Source of the DNA: Burkholderia cepacia
GTDB lineage: Bacteria; Pseudomonadota; Gammaproteobacteria; Burkholderiales; Burkholderiaceae
DNA length: 64,000 bases
Assembly: GCF_001718835.1 (NCBI RefSeq)
Contig: NZ_CP013444.1
Location: 1,736,001 to 1,800,000, forward strand
Reading direction: 5' to 3'
Shown in pieces: positions 7,869 through 16,916 of the stretch (its first letter is position 1; each line of letters opens with the position of its first letter). The translations under genes were made by a program, and so were the position numbers. Under the pieces are notes generated by a model. The model was not told where the DNA came from and did not search any database. It saw nothing but the letters and a program-made list of their open reading frames with translations.

Positions 7869-9604
7869 GCGCAGTGCCCCGAGGCGGCGGCGGGCACGAC
7901 GACGTCGCCCGCCCATTCGACGTCGATCACGCGCACCGGCATGCCGTGCGCGACGCAGTACGCGAGCCAGCGCGTCTGGTTGTCCTGCAGGCGGTCGCCG
8001 GGGCCTTTCACCTCGACGAGTTCGTAGCGGCGCTCGCCGGGCCAGAAGCGGACGAGATCGGGCAGCCCCGAACGGTTGCTGCGGATATCCGCGAGCAGGC
8101 GCGTGAACCACAGCCGCAGATGCGCAGGCGGCAGGCACGCCAGCGCCTCGTCGAGCAGTGCGTCGCTCAGCACGCCCCAGAACACGAACGGGGATTGCAG
8201 CCCCGCCTTCGTCGCGAAATGCCGGCGGATCGTGTCGCGATAGGCGCCCGAATCAAGTTGCGCGAAGCACGCGGCGAACGCGTCCGCACGGCGCGCGGCG
8301 AAATCGGGCGCGTGCAGGTCGGCCGGGCCGCGCTGGAACGGATGGAAGAACGCGCCGGGTACCGCGGCGAACACGGGTTCCCAGCACAGCAGCCCGAACA
8401 GCGAATTGATCAGCGTGTTTTCGACGTAATGGACCGGCGAAGCCGGTTGCGCGAGATGGTCGCGCACCGCGAATTCGACACTGACGAACGCATCGGGGCG
8501 CGCGAGCACGAGCGTTTCGCGCGGCACGTCCGCCGCCGGGGCCGCGCGTTCGACGCGCCGGCCGAGCCGGCGCTGCAGGCGCGGCAGCATGCGCTCGACA
8601 CGCTGGCGCTCCTCGTCGCTCTCGAAACCGCCGCGCGCCTCGAGCGCCAGCGCGAGCGCATCGTCGTCACGCCCGCAGCGCTCGAGCACGCGGATGCGTC
8701 GATGGCGGCTGCCGGGCCAGGCGCTGCGCGCATACGCGTCGAGCGCGAGCGGCCATGCGCCACGGCGTTCGCCGGCCTGGCCCACCGCGAACAGCAGTTT
8801 CGCGCGACGCGTCGCGAGCCAGGGCTGCGCGCAGGCGACCGTGCCGATTGCGTCGACGAGGGCTTCGAGCGGCGCATCGTCGGGCCATGCATCGAGTGCA
8901 TCGCGGCACGTCTGCAGCGCGAGATACGCGTCGACGTCGCCGCGCTGCTGGAACGCGCGCGACGACGGTGCGATCGCCACGCTTTCGTACTGGAACACGC
9001 CGAGATCGGCGAGCACGAATTCGCTCCAGTCCTGGTGGAGATTGCCGAAGAACATCAGGCGCAGCCGGTCGCACAGCGCGCCGACCGTCACGCGCAGCAC
9101 GCGGTCGTCGCGCGGCGGTTGGCCGGCCCCCGGATGGCCGGCCCCCGGTTGGCCGGCCCCAGAAAACCACACGTCGAACGGCTGGGCCATGTCGTGCGCG
9201 GGCCGCAGCCGTTCGAGCCATTCGGGCTTGCGCTCGCCCGCATGCGCGGCGAGTGCCGGGAAGATACGCAGCAGATCGGCCTTGGTGCACAACGCAAAGA
9301 TTTCATCGAGCGTCAGCGCGGGGGCCGGATCGACCCAGCCGAGTTCGACGAGCGGCGCGGCCGCGGCGAGCGCGCAGCCGATTTCGTCGTACACGAGCTT
9401 GCTCGCGCGGAAATCGGACCCGTTGCGCATCAGCATCCGGACGAGCAGCGCGCGCGACGCCTGCGGCAGCGACGGGAAGGCCTGCAGGAATGCCCGCTCA
9501 CTGTCGTCGAACAGGTCGTCGTAACGCGCGCCGAGCCAGGCCAGCGCGCGTTCGAAATTGGTCAGGTAGTAAAACGCCGGGGGCGTCGGCGAAGCAGGCG
9601 TCAC
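7865..9604 (-). CDS. VRR-NUC domain nuclease (FAN1-like architecture)
   Basis: 579 residues. The C-terminal VRR-NUC domain (about 510-565) shows GLPDLVRFW, YELVEVKGPGD and QTRWLAYC, i.e. the PD-(E)xK catalytic set of FAN1-type structure-specific nucleases that process crosslinks and flaps. The middle is alpha-helical and the N-terminus (FYYLTNFERALAWLGARYDD) is typical of bacterial VRR-NUC proteins. A short Gly-Ala-Gly-Gln/His-Pro repeat (GAGQPGAGHPGAGQP) sits in a linker and comes from a 15-base tandem repeat. The start is a GTG at 9604, only 12 bases after the LexA box; a later start is possible. Translationally coupled to the helicase. Confidence 0.9.
   Translation of the reverse strand: MTPASPTPPAFYYLTNFERALAWLGARYDDLFDDSERAFLQAFPSLPQASRALLVRMLMRNGSDFRASKLVYDEIGCALAAAAPLVELGWVDPAPALTLDEIFALCTKADLLRIFPALAAHAGERKPEWLERLRPAHDMAQPFDVWFSGAGQPGAGHPGAGQPPRDDRVLRVTVGALCDRLRLMFFGNLHQDWSEFVLADLGVFQYESVAIAPSSRAFQQRGDVDAYLALQTCRDALDAWPDDAPLEALVDAIGTVACAQPWLATRRAKLLFAVGQAGERRGAWPLALDAYARSAWPGSRHRRIRVLERCGRDDDALALALEARGGFESDEERQRVERMLPRLQRRLGRRVERAAPAADVPRETLVLARPDAFVSVEFAVRDHLAQPASPVHYVENTLINSLFGLLCWEPVFAAVPGAFFHPFQRGPADLHAPDFAARRADAFAACFAQLDSGAYRDTIRRHFATKAGLQSPFVFWGVLSDALLDEALACLPPAHLRLWFTRLLADIRSNRSGLPDLVRFWPGERRYELVEVKGPGDRLQDNQTRWLAYCVAHGMPVRVIDVEWAGDVVVPAAASGHCA
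9121..9165. repeat. 15-base tandem repeat, about three copies
   Basis: ggccggcccccggat then ggccggcccccggtt then ggccggcccc on the plus strand, period 15, so the number of copies can vary without shifting the frame of the VRR-NUC gene it lies in. Confidence 0.85.
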
Positions 9605-9616
9605 GGGAATCGATCA

Positions 9617-9632
9617 CTGTACATTTGTACAG
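9617..9632. promoter_or_regulatory. LexA (SOS) box
   Basis: CTGTACATTTGTACAG fits the LexA consensus CTGT-N8-ACAG exactly, and its 7-base arms are perfectly palindromic. It lies directly upstream of the VRR-NUC/helicase operon. On the minus strand TATGAT (about 9644-9639) could serve as -10, placing the box over the start site, where LexA would block initiation. Confidence 0.8.
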
Positions 9633-9812
9633 GTCGGTATCATATCAAATGTGAAACTGGCGGTGGGTGTGGCGCGGTTGCCTCGTCCGATCGCACGCGC
9701 GCACAATCGAAAGCATCACACCGCGCCACGGCCCACGGGCTTCGGCCAGCGCACCCAAGAAGCACGCGGATCGTCCGGCGCACATCGGCGCACCGCGCCG
9801 AAGGAGTTCGCC

Positions 9813-10175
9813 ATGACTACCCGCCGCCCGCCTGTCAGTTCCCGTGAAGACGGCCGTTCCGCGACGCGGCGCCCTGCCCGCGACACTACCGCACCGTCAG
9901 CCGCGCAGCGTTGGTCGCAACGCGTGACCGAGCACAGCGACGCGCTCGACCTCGAACCGGGCACGTTCTCGCACGACGATCCCGACGAAGTCGCGCAGGC
10001 GCTGAAACGCGCGGCCGAACGCAGCACGCGCCGCAAGGGCACGCCGTACCAGTCCGCGATGTCGATGCTCAATTTCTATATCAACCGGGCCGGCGCGCAT
10101 CTGCCGCAAGACCGCCGCGACACGCTCGAACGCGCGAAGCAGAAGCTGCGCGAAGCGTTCGGCCGCGGGTCGTGA
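9813..10175 (+). CDS. DUF3175 family protein
   Basis: 120 residues, basic and hydrophilic. After a low-complexity start (MTTRRPPVSSRE) comes the conserved DUF3175 core: RWSQRVTEHSDALDL, FSHDDPDEVAQALKR, then SAMSMLNFYINRAG and LERAKQKLREAFGR. The family has no established function. An AAGGAG Shine-Dalgarno at 9801 fixes the start; the frame stays open further upstream but without homology. It is a monocistronic gene, converging with the MipA gene. Confidence 0.88.
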   Translation: MTTRRPPVSSREDGRSATRRPARDTTAPSAAQRWSQRVTEHSDALDLEPGTFSHDDPDEVAQALKRAAERSTRRKGTPYQSAMSMLNFYINRAGAHLPQDRRDTLERAKQKLREAFGRGS

Positions 10176-10241
10176 CACGCATCCCGCGCTTGCGCAGAGC
10201 ACCGATCGCCTTCCGGCCCCCTTCCGCCCAAGCGGTCCGGT

Positions 10242-11120
10242 TCAGAACTGGTAATTCACCGACATGTCGAACACGCCGTTGGTCGACTGCTGCGTGATCG
10301 GGCTGCGCGCGGCGCGGCCGACGAGCTGCTCGATCGCGCCGTCGATCGTGACGAACCAGTGCTTGTTCACGAACCAGGCCATGGTCACACCCGCGCCCAC
10401 CGACCGGATTCCCGCTCCCGACGAATAGCGCGGCAGCCCGGAACGCGCGGCGGCCCCCTGGTTCACGCCGAACCAGCTGTTCATGTAGCGCGAATCGGCG
10501 AACGAAACGGTCGGCCCCGCGAACCAGAAGAAATGCTCGTTGCTGCCCGGCAGCGGCATGTACGCGGAAAAATCGCCGACCCAGCCGTTCGAGCCGCCGA
10601 TGCTGCGCCGGATGTCCGCGCGCAGCACGAGCGGAAACGCCTTCGAGATCACGTAATCGGCCGCCAGTTTCATCACCGGTGCCGCGTTGATGTTGTCGAA
10701 GCCGCGCAGGTGGTCGAGGTCGTCCGCGCTGCGGCGCCCGAGGTCGTAACCGACGGATAGGCTCACGCGCCAGTTCGGCCCGCGCAGCACGTTCGCGCCG
10801 AGCCCTTCGCCCGTCGACAGGAAGAACAGGTCGCGATAGCGGATGTCGAGGTTCGGGCCGCCCATCACGCGATAGCGGTCGGAGCCCGCATAACGCGGCT
10901 GCAGCGTCATCGCGGCGCCGACACTGACTTGCCAGTCCGGCGTGTTCGGCTCGAACAGCTTCATCAGCGGCACCCCCGCCGAGTATTGCCATTCGCCGAG
11001 CGGCGAAGGCGTCTGCGCGCGTGCGGCTTGCGGGCCGGTCGCCATGAGCACCGCGACCGTCGACACACCGGAAAGGAACCGGCGTGCGCCGGGCGACAGC
11101 AACTGGCGAGCGATGACCAT
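10242..11120 (-). CDS. MipA/OmpV family outer-membrane protein
   Basis: 292 residues with a signal peptide (cleavage likely at AARA|QTPS near residue 35) and a beta-barrel ending in the aromatic NYQF typical of outer-membrane proteins. Family blocks: GPNLDIRYRDLFFLSTGEGLG (seen in part), NWRVSLSVGYDLGRR, and RSIGGSNGWVGDFSAYMPLP. MipA in E. coli scaffolds MltA and PBP1b; OmpV members have also been linked to osmotic or antibiotic stress. The ATG at 11120 (MVIARQLL) is chosen because the residues before it do not resemble a signal peptide. Confidence 0.88.
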   Translation of the reverse strand: MVIARQLLSPGARRFLSGVSTVAVLMATGPQAARAQTPSPLGEWQYSAGVPLMKLFEPNTPDWQVSVGAAMTLQPRYAGSDRYRVMGGPNLDIRYRDLFFLSTGEGLGANVLRGPNWRVSLSVGYDLGRRSADDLDHLRGFDNINAAPVMKLAADYVISKAFPLVLRADIRRSIGGSNGWVGDFSAYMPLPGSNEHFFWFAGPTVSFADSRYMNSWFGVNQGAAARSGLPRYSSGAGIRSVGAGVTMAWFVNKHWFVTIDGAIEQLVGRAARSPITQQSTNGVFDMSVNYQF

Positions 11121-11424
11121 AGGCGGTATCCGACGGCTGCATGAAAACCGGGGAACGCCGCGCACCGCTTGCCGTACCGGCAAGCCGCAGGCGGCATGCA
11201 TGAAATGCAGTGTACGCTGAATTCATGAACTGCCGATGCGCTGCGTGCACTTCGACGCAGGTTTTTCCGCGCGGCTTTCATGCGCCGCAGCAGAGGTCCT
11301 CCCGGTAACGTAGACTTTGTGTGGAGGCCTTCGTCACGATCCGCGCGGCTGGACGCCGTCGCCGCGACGAAGGCTCGGCATGATGCCTGCGAACATTCGT
11401 CCATCGACCGAAGGAGGTTCGACC
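11121..11424. other. Intergenic, divergent promoter region
   Basis: Lies between the divergent MipA and 83-residue genes. No RNA gene or recognised operator seen; only an AAGGAGG ribosome site at 11411 for the right-hand gene. Confidence 0.5.
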
Positions 11425-11676
11425 ATGATCGTCCATCCCACCGGCAGCCGCAGCACCGTACTGACGGCCGCCGGCCTGTCCCGCCTGCTCGCGTCGCAGC
11501 GCAAGCCGCCCGCAGACAAGACGGAAGAACGCATCGACGAAGGGCTCGAAGAATCGTTTCCCGCCAGCGACCCGCCGGCGATCGGCGGCGCTTCCCGCAT
11601 CGACCCGTCGAAGCCGTCCGGCGAACGTGAAAAGCGCCCGCCGCACACGCCTTCGAAACCGCACGATCAGGGCTGA
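11425..11676 (+). CDS. Small hydrophilic protein with EESFPASDPPA motif
   Basis: 83 residues. The stretch ERIDEGLEESFPASDPPA is a recurrent block in short proteobacterial proteins of unknown function, often found in stress-induced loci. The N-terminus MIVHPTGSRSTVLTAAG is variable. The AAGGAGG at 11411 with eight bases of spacing gives a clear start. No membrane segment or signal peptide. Confidence 0.78.
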   Translation: MIVHPTGSRSTVLTAAGLSRLLASQRKPPADKTEERIDEGLEESFPASDPPAIGGASRIDPSKPSGEREKRPPHTPSKPHDQG

Positions 11677-11763
11677 CGCGGCGATTGCACAGGCGCGGCA
11701 CGCGCAAGCCGCCGCGGCGGACGCTGTGCGGTCCAGCGTCCGCGCGCGGCTTCCGTCAGAAGC

Positions 11764-13374
11764 TCAGTACGGCGTGCGGGTCGAACGCCTGCGATATCGC
11801 GCAACGCCCTCGATTGCCGCCCTCGCGGGCAGACCGGCTGCCCTTATTGTCGCGGCATGCGTTTCCGCCCCGCCATAGAACGACGCGAGATCTGCCTTCA
11901 TCGCGGTTCTCGATTCATTGTCGAGGTAGATCATGTGACCCGACGGATAATTGCGGACCGTCAGGTTGCTGTCGATCTGCGCGCTGGCAAGCGGCATCTC
12001 CTGGAACGTGATCAAGGTCTGGAAGAACGGCGTCACCGAGTCGTAATAGCCGTTTGCCGAAAACACCCTCAGGTACGGATTGACGGACATCGCGGCAGCA
12101 AGGTCGCCCGCCGTGTAGAGACTTCCGCTCCCTCCTCTTTCGGCGCCGGTCGGGTCGATATGACTGAAATCCCAATGGGCGAACGCCTTGTCGTTCAGGT
12201 CCATGAAGGGCGCGACCGACGTGTATTGCAATTCGTCGTTGAGGTAGACGTTCCACATGGCGGTGTATACGCCGCTCACGGCAGCCATCGTCGGATCGTT
12301 GCCGCCCGAATCCGGCGCGACGAATTGGGCGATGCCGGTGTCGATCCCGGTGACGCGCCCGTCATAGGCGCCGACAGCCAAACCGGCGTCCAGCAACAGA
12401 CTCGTCAGGAACGACGCGCCATTTCCCGTTGAAGGATTGAGCTGCCAGTACTTGAGGACCGTGGACGGAATGCCGAGAATCTCGCTCAGATGCCGCAGAA
12501 CCCCGTCATCGATCTGGGGGTAGGCGGCCAATGCGTCCGCATACGGACCGCTCGCGAACGCAGACACCTTGTCCATGAATGCGGGCAGATCGGTCGGCTC
12601 CGGGGACACCGTGACTTTCTTGTGGTACCACGCGTCGGCCGCAAACGTCGGAAGGACGCCGACCGCGCTGCCCGCCTGCGAATAATCGAGAATCGACGAC
12701 TGCAGCACGATTCCGTTCAAGTCCACGCCGTCCTCGTGCAGCATCCACGTGAGCACGCTGGTGCGCGGCGTTCCGTAGGATTCCCCGAACAGATACTTGG
12801 GAGAGTTCCAGCGGTTGAAGACCGTCAGGTAACGCTTGATGAATTGCTTGATGCAGCCTGCGTCCTGGTCCACGCCCCAGAAATCCTGGTTGGTGTGAGG
12901 CGCGACCGCGGTGGAGTAACCGGTGCCGGGCGGGTCGATGAACACGAGGTCGGTCTGGTCGAGCAAACTGTCCGCGTTGTCTTCCAGCGCATACGGAGAC
13001 GGGGGCGTGAAGTTCGGCATGCTCGTCCTGATCCGCCTCGGGCCGAACGACCCCAGCAGCAGGAAAACCGATGATGATCCGGGGCCGCCGTTATAGAAGA
13101 ACGTGACCGGGCGCGTGGATGGCGTCGATTCATCGGCGGTGAACGCGACATAGAACAGTTTTGCGCCCGGCCGTGAGCTGTACGGGTCGGTCGTGACCAG
13201 GTGGCCTGCTCGCGCCGTATAGTCGATCGACCTTCCGTTGAGGTTCAACGTGTGATGCGTAATCGCGGCAATTTCGGTGACGTCGCTGATTGAATCGTTC
13301 GGACCGTATCCGTATGGCGTTGTGTCGATGAGCGGTTGATCGGGTGCAGCATCATTGCTTGTAGTTGCATTCAT
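11764..13374 (-). CDS. S10 family serine carboxypeptidase-like protein
   Basis: 536 residues. S10 signatures: the oxyanion block FYNGGPGSSSVFLLLGSFGP, the GTGYS loop (IDPPGTGYSTAV), the nucleophile elbow GESYGTPRTSVL, and a late Asp/His region (FSANGYYDSVTPFFQ, PSGHMIYLD). Serine carboxypeptidases remove C-terminal residues at acidic pH. No signal peptide is evident at the N-terminus (MNATTSNDAAPDQPL), so location is unclear. The start has a strong AAGGAGG seven bases upstream. Its convergent neighbour ends 87 bases away. Confidence 0.9.
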   Translation of the reverse strand: MNATTSNDAAPDQPLIDTTPYGYGPNDSISDVTEIAAITHHTLNLNGRSIDYTARAGHLVTTDPYSSRPGAKLFYVAFTADESTPSTRPVTFFYNGGPGSSSVFLLLGSFGPRRIRTSMPNFTPPSPYALEDNADSLLDQTDLVFIDPPGTGYSTAVAPHTNQDFWGVDQDAGCIKQFIKRYLTVFNRWNSPKYLFGESYGTPRTSVLTWMLHEDGVDLNGIVLQSSILDYSQAGSAVGVLPTFAADAWYHKKVTVSPEPTDLPAFMDKVSAFASGPYADALAAYPQIDDGVLRHLSEILGIPSTVLKYWQLNPSTGNGASFLTSLLLDAGLAVGAYDGRVTGIDTGIAQFVAPDSGGNDPTMAAVSGVYTAMWNVYLNDELQYTSVAPFMDLNDKAFAHWDFSHIDPTGAERGGSGSLYTAGDLAAAMSVNPYLRVFSANGYYDSVTPFFQTLITFQEMPLASAQIDSNLTVRNYPSGHMIYLDNESRTAMKADLASFYGGAETHAATIRAAGLPARAAIEGVARYRRRSTRTPY

Positions 13375-13927
13375 CGCTGACCTCCTTTTTCAGTTTCAGC
13401 CGAACACGCCCGGCGGCCTCGACCTCGTGTTGTCGATGGTCTTGTGCGTCAACCGCAACGGGAAATGGTTTGTGCGAAATGAAGACGACTGGGAAGATTC
13501 GATGCATCGGGAACGCGCTGCGCGTCGTCGTCTGCGAAGATGGATAAGCCTCTGGAAGCCGTGTCCATGTGCCGCCTCATGCGATCGGGTGAACGTCGCT
13601 GCGACTGATGAATATCGCGAAGTATAGGAATTCGCCCGTTGTTTCCAAGGCGCTTTTTTATGATCCGCGAGTTCCGTCGAACAGACGGACAATGGGCTTC
13701 GAATCGATTGACATGAGTGAAACAGTGATCGCGTCAATTGCTGTTTCACGCACCGCTCAATGCCGGCGGTGCTTTATTCGCACTGGCCCATCAGCCGTGC
13801 AAAAGGATTGCGCCGCGTATTTCACCACGCTGAAATCGCGGGTGCGATCGGCGCGCTCAGGGGGCGCGCCGATCGCTCGCCCCCGGGCGCCGGCCGAGCG
13901 GCCGGCCCCGGTCCGACAGGCGCCGCG
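13375..13927. other. Intergenic, 550 bases, no gene supported
   Basis: Less GC-rich than its surroundings around 13600-13750. A GC hairpin at 13889-13906 (gccggcc, loop gagc, ggccggc) sits just beyond the chemoreceptor gene but lacks a T-run, so at most a weak terminator. No small ORF with a ribosome site was found. Confidence 0.5.
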
Positions 13928-15727
13928 TCAGGAGACCTTGAACCGCCCGACCGTGGTCGCGAGCGCGTTCGCCTGCGACTGCAACGCGGTCGCAGCGGCG
14001 GTCGACTGTTCGACGAGCGCCGCGTTCTGCTGCACCATTTCGTCGAGCTGCGTAACGGCGCGATTCACTTCCTGGATGCCGCGCGTCTGCTCGTTCGCCG
14101 CGTGCGTGATCTCGGAGATGATCGTCGTCACGTTCGACACGTTGGAGACGATCTCGCGCATCGTATCGCCGGCCTGACGCACCTGCCCGGACCCGGCCGA
14201 CACGCTCGCGACCGTCGATTCGACCAGCACCTTCACTTCGCGCGCGGCCTGCGCGCTGCGCTGCGCGAGGCTGCGCACTTCCTGTGCGACGACCGCGAAG
14301 CCGCGGCCCTGCTCGCCCGCGCGCGCCGCTTCGACGGCCGCGTTCAGCGCGAGGATGTTGGTCTGGAACGCGATCCCGTCGATCACGCCGATGATGTCGC
14401 CGATCCGGCCCGACGCTTCCTCGATCTTCTCCATCGTCGCGACGACGTCCGACACGACCACACCGCCGTGCGATGCGATCCGCGACGCGGCAGCCGCACG
14501 TTCGTCGGCCTGGCCGGCGGCCGCCGCCGACTGGCCGACGGTCGCGGTGATCTCTTCCATCGACGCGGCCGTTTCCTCGAGGCTCGCCGCCGCCGATTCC
14601 GTGCGCGACGACAGGTCCTGGTTGCCCGCCGCGATCTCGTTCGCGGCCGTGCGCACCGATTCGCTCGCATCGCGGATCTCGCGCATCACGTCGTTCAGCT
14701 TGTCGACGAAGCTGTTGAACGAGCGTGCGATGTCGGCCACTTCGTCACGGCCGTCGGCCGGCAGGCGCTGCGTCAGGTCGCCGGCGCCCGAGCCGATCGC
14801 GGCCATGGCCTGGCGCACTTGCGACAGGCGGCGGAACGCGGTCGCGGTGATCGCGCCGATGATCAGCGACGCGACGCCGACGATCACGAGCAGCGTGATC
14901 AGCGAAGCGGTCAGCAGCGAGCGCATCCCGGCCGTCGCCTCGTTTTTGTCGAGCAGCACCAGCGCGTACCAGTCGGTGCCCGGCACGGGGCGCGCGCGCA
15001 CCAGCTTCGCGTCGCCGCCGACGCTCACCTCGACCGGCGCGGTCGCGTTCACGATCGACGCGGGCGCGATCGCGCCGAGTTCCGGCGACACGTCGGCGAC
15101 CGGCTTCAGCGTGAGCTTCGGGTCCGGGTGCGCGACCACATGGCCGCTGCTGTCGATCAACATCCCGAAGCTCGCGGGCGTCGGGTGGATCGACTTCACG
15201 TTCGCGATCACGGTGTCCATCGCGACGTCCGCGGCGACGACGCCCTTCAGCGTACCGTCGCGCAGGATCGGCACCGCGAACGTGACGACGAGGTTGCCCG
15301 TACCGGCATCGACGTAAGGGGGCGTGACGACCGGCTTGCCGGCCTGCGCGGCCTGCTTGTACCACGGGCGGCCGGTCGGATCGTAGTCGGGCGGGATGCC
15401 GGTCGGGTCGGAGAAGTGGAACGCCTTGTCGGCGTAGCCTGCGTAGACGTTCGTGAAGCCGCCGGCCGAGGCCATCTGCTTGAACACCGGCAGCGGATCG
15501 GGCGTCAGCGCGGCATCCTGCAGCGACGCGATCATCCGGCTCCGGGTGGCGACCCAGTCGGCGATCCCGACCACGTGCCCGCTTGCGACGGAGGTCAGGT
15601 TGCGGTCGATCGCGTCGTCGTTGTACGAGCGCGCGATGAAGTAGTTGATGAGCGTGGTGGCGACGAGCGCGAATACGACGATGGCGACGCACGCGGCGAG
15701 GATGCGGGCGCGGATGGACGAGAACAT
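13928..15727 (-). CDS. Methyl-accepting chemotaxis protein with dCache sensor
   Basis: 599 residues in the inner membrane. N-terminal transmembrane helix (ILAACVAIVVFALVATTLI), periplasmic double-Cache domain with GRPWYKQA, DVAMDTVIANVK and DWYALVLLD, second transmembrane helix (LLTASLITLLVIVGVASLI), HAMP, then the cytoplasmic signalling hairpin with IDGIAFQTNILALNAAVEAA and GFAVVAQEVRSLAQRS. It ends ALATTVGRFKVS without the NWETF-type pentapeptide that tethers CheR/CheB, as in many Burkholderia receptors. The ligand is probably an amino or organic acid, by dCache type only. The gene is monocistronic. Confidence 0.93.
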   Translation of the reverse strand: MFSSIRARILAACVAIVVFALVATTLINYFIARSYNDDAIDRNLTSVASGHVVGIADWVATRSRMIASLQDAALTPDPLPVFKQMASAGGFTNVYAGYADKAFHFSDPTGIPPDYDPTGRPWYKQAAQAGKPVVTPPYVDAGTGNLVVTFAVPILRDGTLKGVVAADVAMDTVIANVKSIHPTPASFGMLIDSSGHVVAHPDPKLTLKPVADVSPELGAIAPASIVNATAPVEVSVGGDAKLVRARPVPGTDWYALVLLDKNEATAGMRSLLTASLITLLVIVGVASLIIGAITATAFRRLSQVRQAMAAIGSGAGDLTQRLPADGRDEVADIARSFNSFVDKLNDVMREIRDASESVRTAANEIAAGNQDLSSRTESAAASLEETAASMEEITATVGQSAAAAGQADERAAAASRIASHGGVVVSDVVATMEKIEEASGRIGDIIGVIDGIAFQTNILALNAAVEAARAGEQGRGFAVVAQEVRSLAQRSAQAAREVKVLVESTVASVSAGSGQVRQAGDTMREIVSNVSNVTTIISEITHAANEQTRGIQEVNRAVTQLDEMVQQNAALVEQSTAAATALQSQANALATTVGRFKVS

Positions 15728-16100
15728 GGCAACGACTCGGTAAGGGAGCGCGAACGCCCGGTGGACGAATTCACCGGGTAAACGGCGGCGTTCTCGATTA
15801 CTTAAGGGTGGAATTCGTCAGACCATTCGTTGTTTGACGCGCGACGGCACGCGCCTTGCATGCAGGCGTCGAATCGATCAATTGGGGAAAAACCCGGTGC
15901 CCGGCGATTGCGGGCGGCATGGGTGCGCGGATACGGTCCCGGATTGGGGAAATCCGCGCGCACGCGCGCGCAGCGCGTGCGCGCATGGATCTGCCTGCCC
16001 TCGTGAAAAGGCGTGGCCGTATTGCGTCAGCGTATCGTCAGGCGGACGGCCGCGCGCGACTCGTCACGGCCGTTCGGTCAGCAATGCAGGCGGCCTCCCG
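15728..16100. other. Intergenic upstream of the chemoreceptor
   Basis: No gene supported. Contains a run of alternating gcgcgc (around 15955-15985) and AT-richer sequence near 15795-15850, the likely chemoreceptor promoter zone. Confidence 0.4.
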
Positions 16101-16355
16101 TCATAGGCGACGGCTCGCCTGAACGTCCGGCTCCGCGGGCTGCCGCGCCGGCGGCCCGTCCGCCGCCTGCTCGTCGAGCTGCCGCATCCGCTCGCGCAGA
16201 TGCCGGACCGCAAACACGTGGATGTAGTCGTGCACGCGTGCGTCGGAGGACAGTGCGCGCACCTCGTCGTCGATCATGGCGCGCAACTGGTCTGCATTGA
16301 TCGACCGCTGCGCGGCAACTTCCGCTAGCGCTTCCAACAAAGTGTCCCGTGACAT
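16101..16355 (-). CDS. DUF3562 family protein
   Basis: 84 residues, cytoplasmic. The conserved core is LAEVAAQRSINADQLRAMIDDEV followed by LSSDARVHDYIHVFAVRHLRERMR (shown in part); DUF3562 proteins are short Burkholderiales proteins without known function. An AAGGAGTCC ribosome site precedes the ATG at 16355. The frame can be extended upstream to 16466 but the extra residues are basic and non-homologous. Confidence 0.82.
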   Translation of the reverse strand: MSRDTLLEALAEVAAQRSINADQLRAMIDDEVRALSSDARVHDYIHVFAVRHLRERMRQLDEQAADGPPARQPAEPDVQASRRL

Positions 16356-16916
16356 CGACGGACTCCTTACTGTCGAGGCAAATAAAGATGGATGTATTCC
16401 TAGCCTAAAGACTGAACAGCGACGTCGCGCGCGACGCGCGATCGTGCCCTTGCGCGGCATCAACAACCCTGAGCGACGCGGGCGGCGTCACGCGGGTGTC
16501 GAGCGCCGCGATCCGACGGCGGATCGCCTGCAACCTGGCCGGTGCGGGCTTGTGCCGCACGGATCGTCCGATGAGAAACCACGCTTCCCCGAAAGCGCGG
16601 CGCCGACGCGTGAGCCTGTCGTGGACAGGCATCGGCGGTCGGCGTAAAGACCAAGTTAGACCGGACTAAAAGGCGCGTCAAGGCGCTTGCGCCGTGAATC
16701 GCCCGCTTAAAACCGCGCGATCGCGCGCCGAACGCGACGCGCGCGTGTCAGGAAATTCCTATGGCGCGGCGGAATTCCTGACGCAGACTTCAGCGCGCCC
16801 TGATTGGAAGCGTTCTTCCGCCACACGATACTGATGCCATGGACACATCGTTCATGCAGGGCCATCGCGCAGCCGGCCGTCGAGCGGGCACGCGGGTCAG
16901 GCGGAGGAGACCACCC
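16356..16916. other. Intergenic, 560 bases, with two inverted repeats
   Basis: No gene with a ribosome site seen. Holds a hairpin at 16614-16630 (gcctgtc-gtg-gacaggc) and an 8-base inverted repeat, GTCAGGAA at 16747-16754 and TTCCTGAC at 16775-16782, each flanked by GGAATTCC-like sequence, located upstream of the gene starting at 16917. Confidence 0.45.

Noticed and set aside
5631..8027. Very long open frame opposite the helicase gene
   Set aside because: A GC-rich shadow frame of basic, low-complexity sequence; the minus strand shows real helicase motifs.
13889..13906. GC hairpin as terminator of the chemoreceptor gene
   Set aside because: No T-run follows the stem on either strand, so it is not called as a terminator.
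13760..15781. Long plus-strand frame opposite the chemoreceptor
   Set aside because: Arg/His/Asp-rich shadow typical of high-GC DNA; the minus strand carries dCache, HAMP and signalling motifs.
16405..16632. Possible 75-residue minus-strand gene
   Set aside because: No ribosome site, Arg/Ala-rich composition, and a hairpin at its start; no recognised homology.
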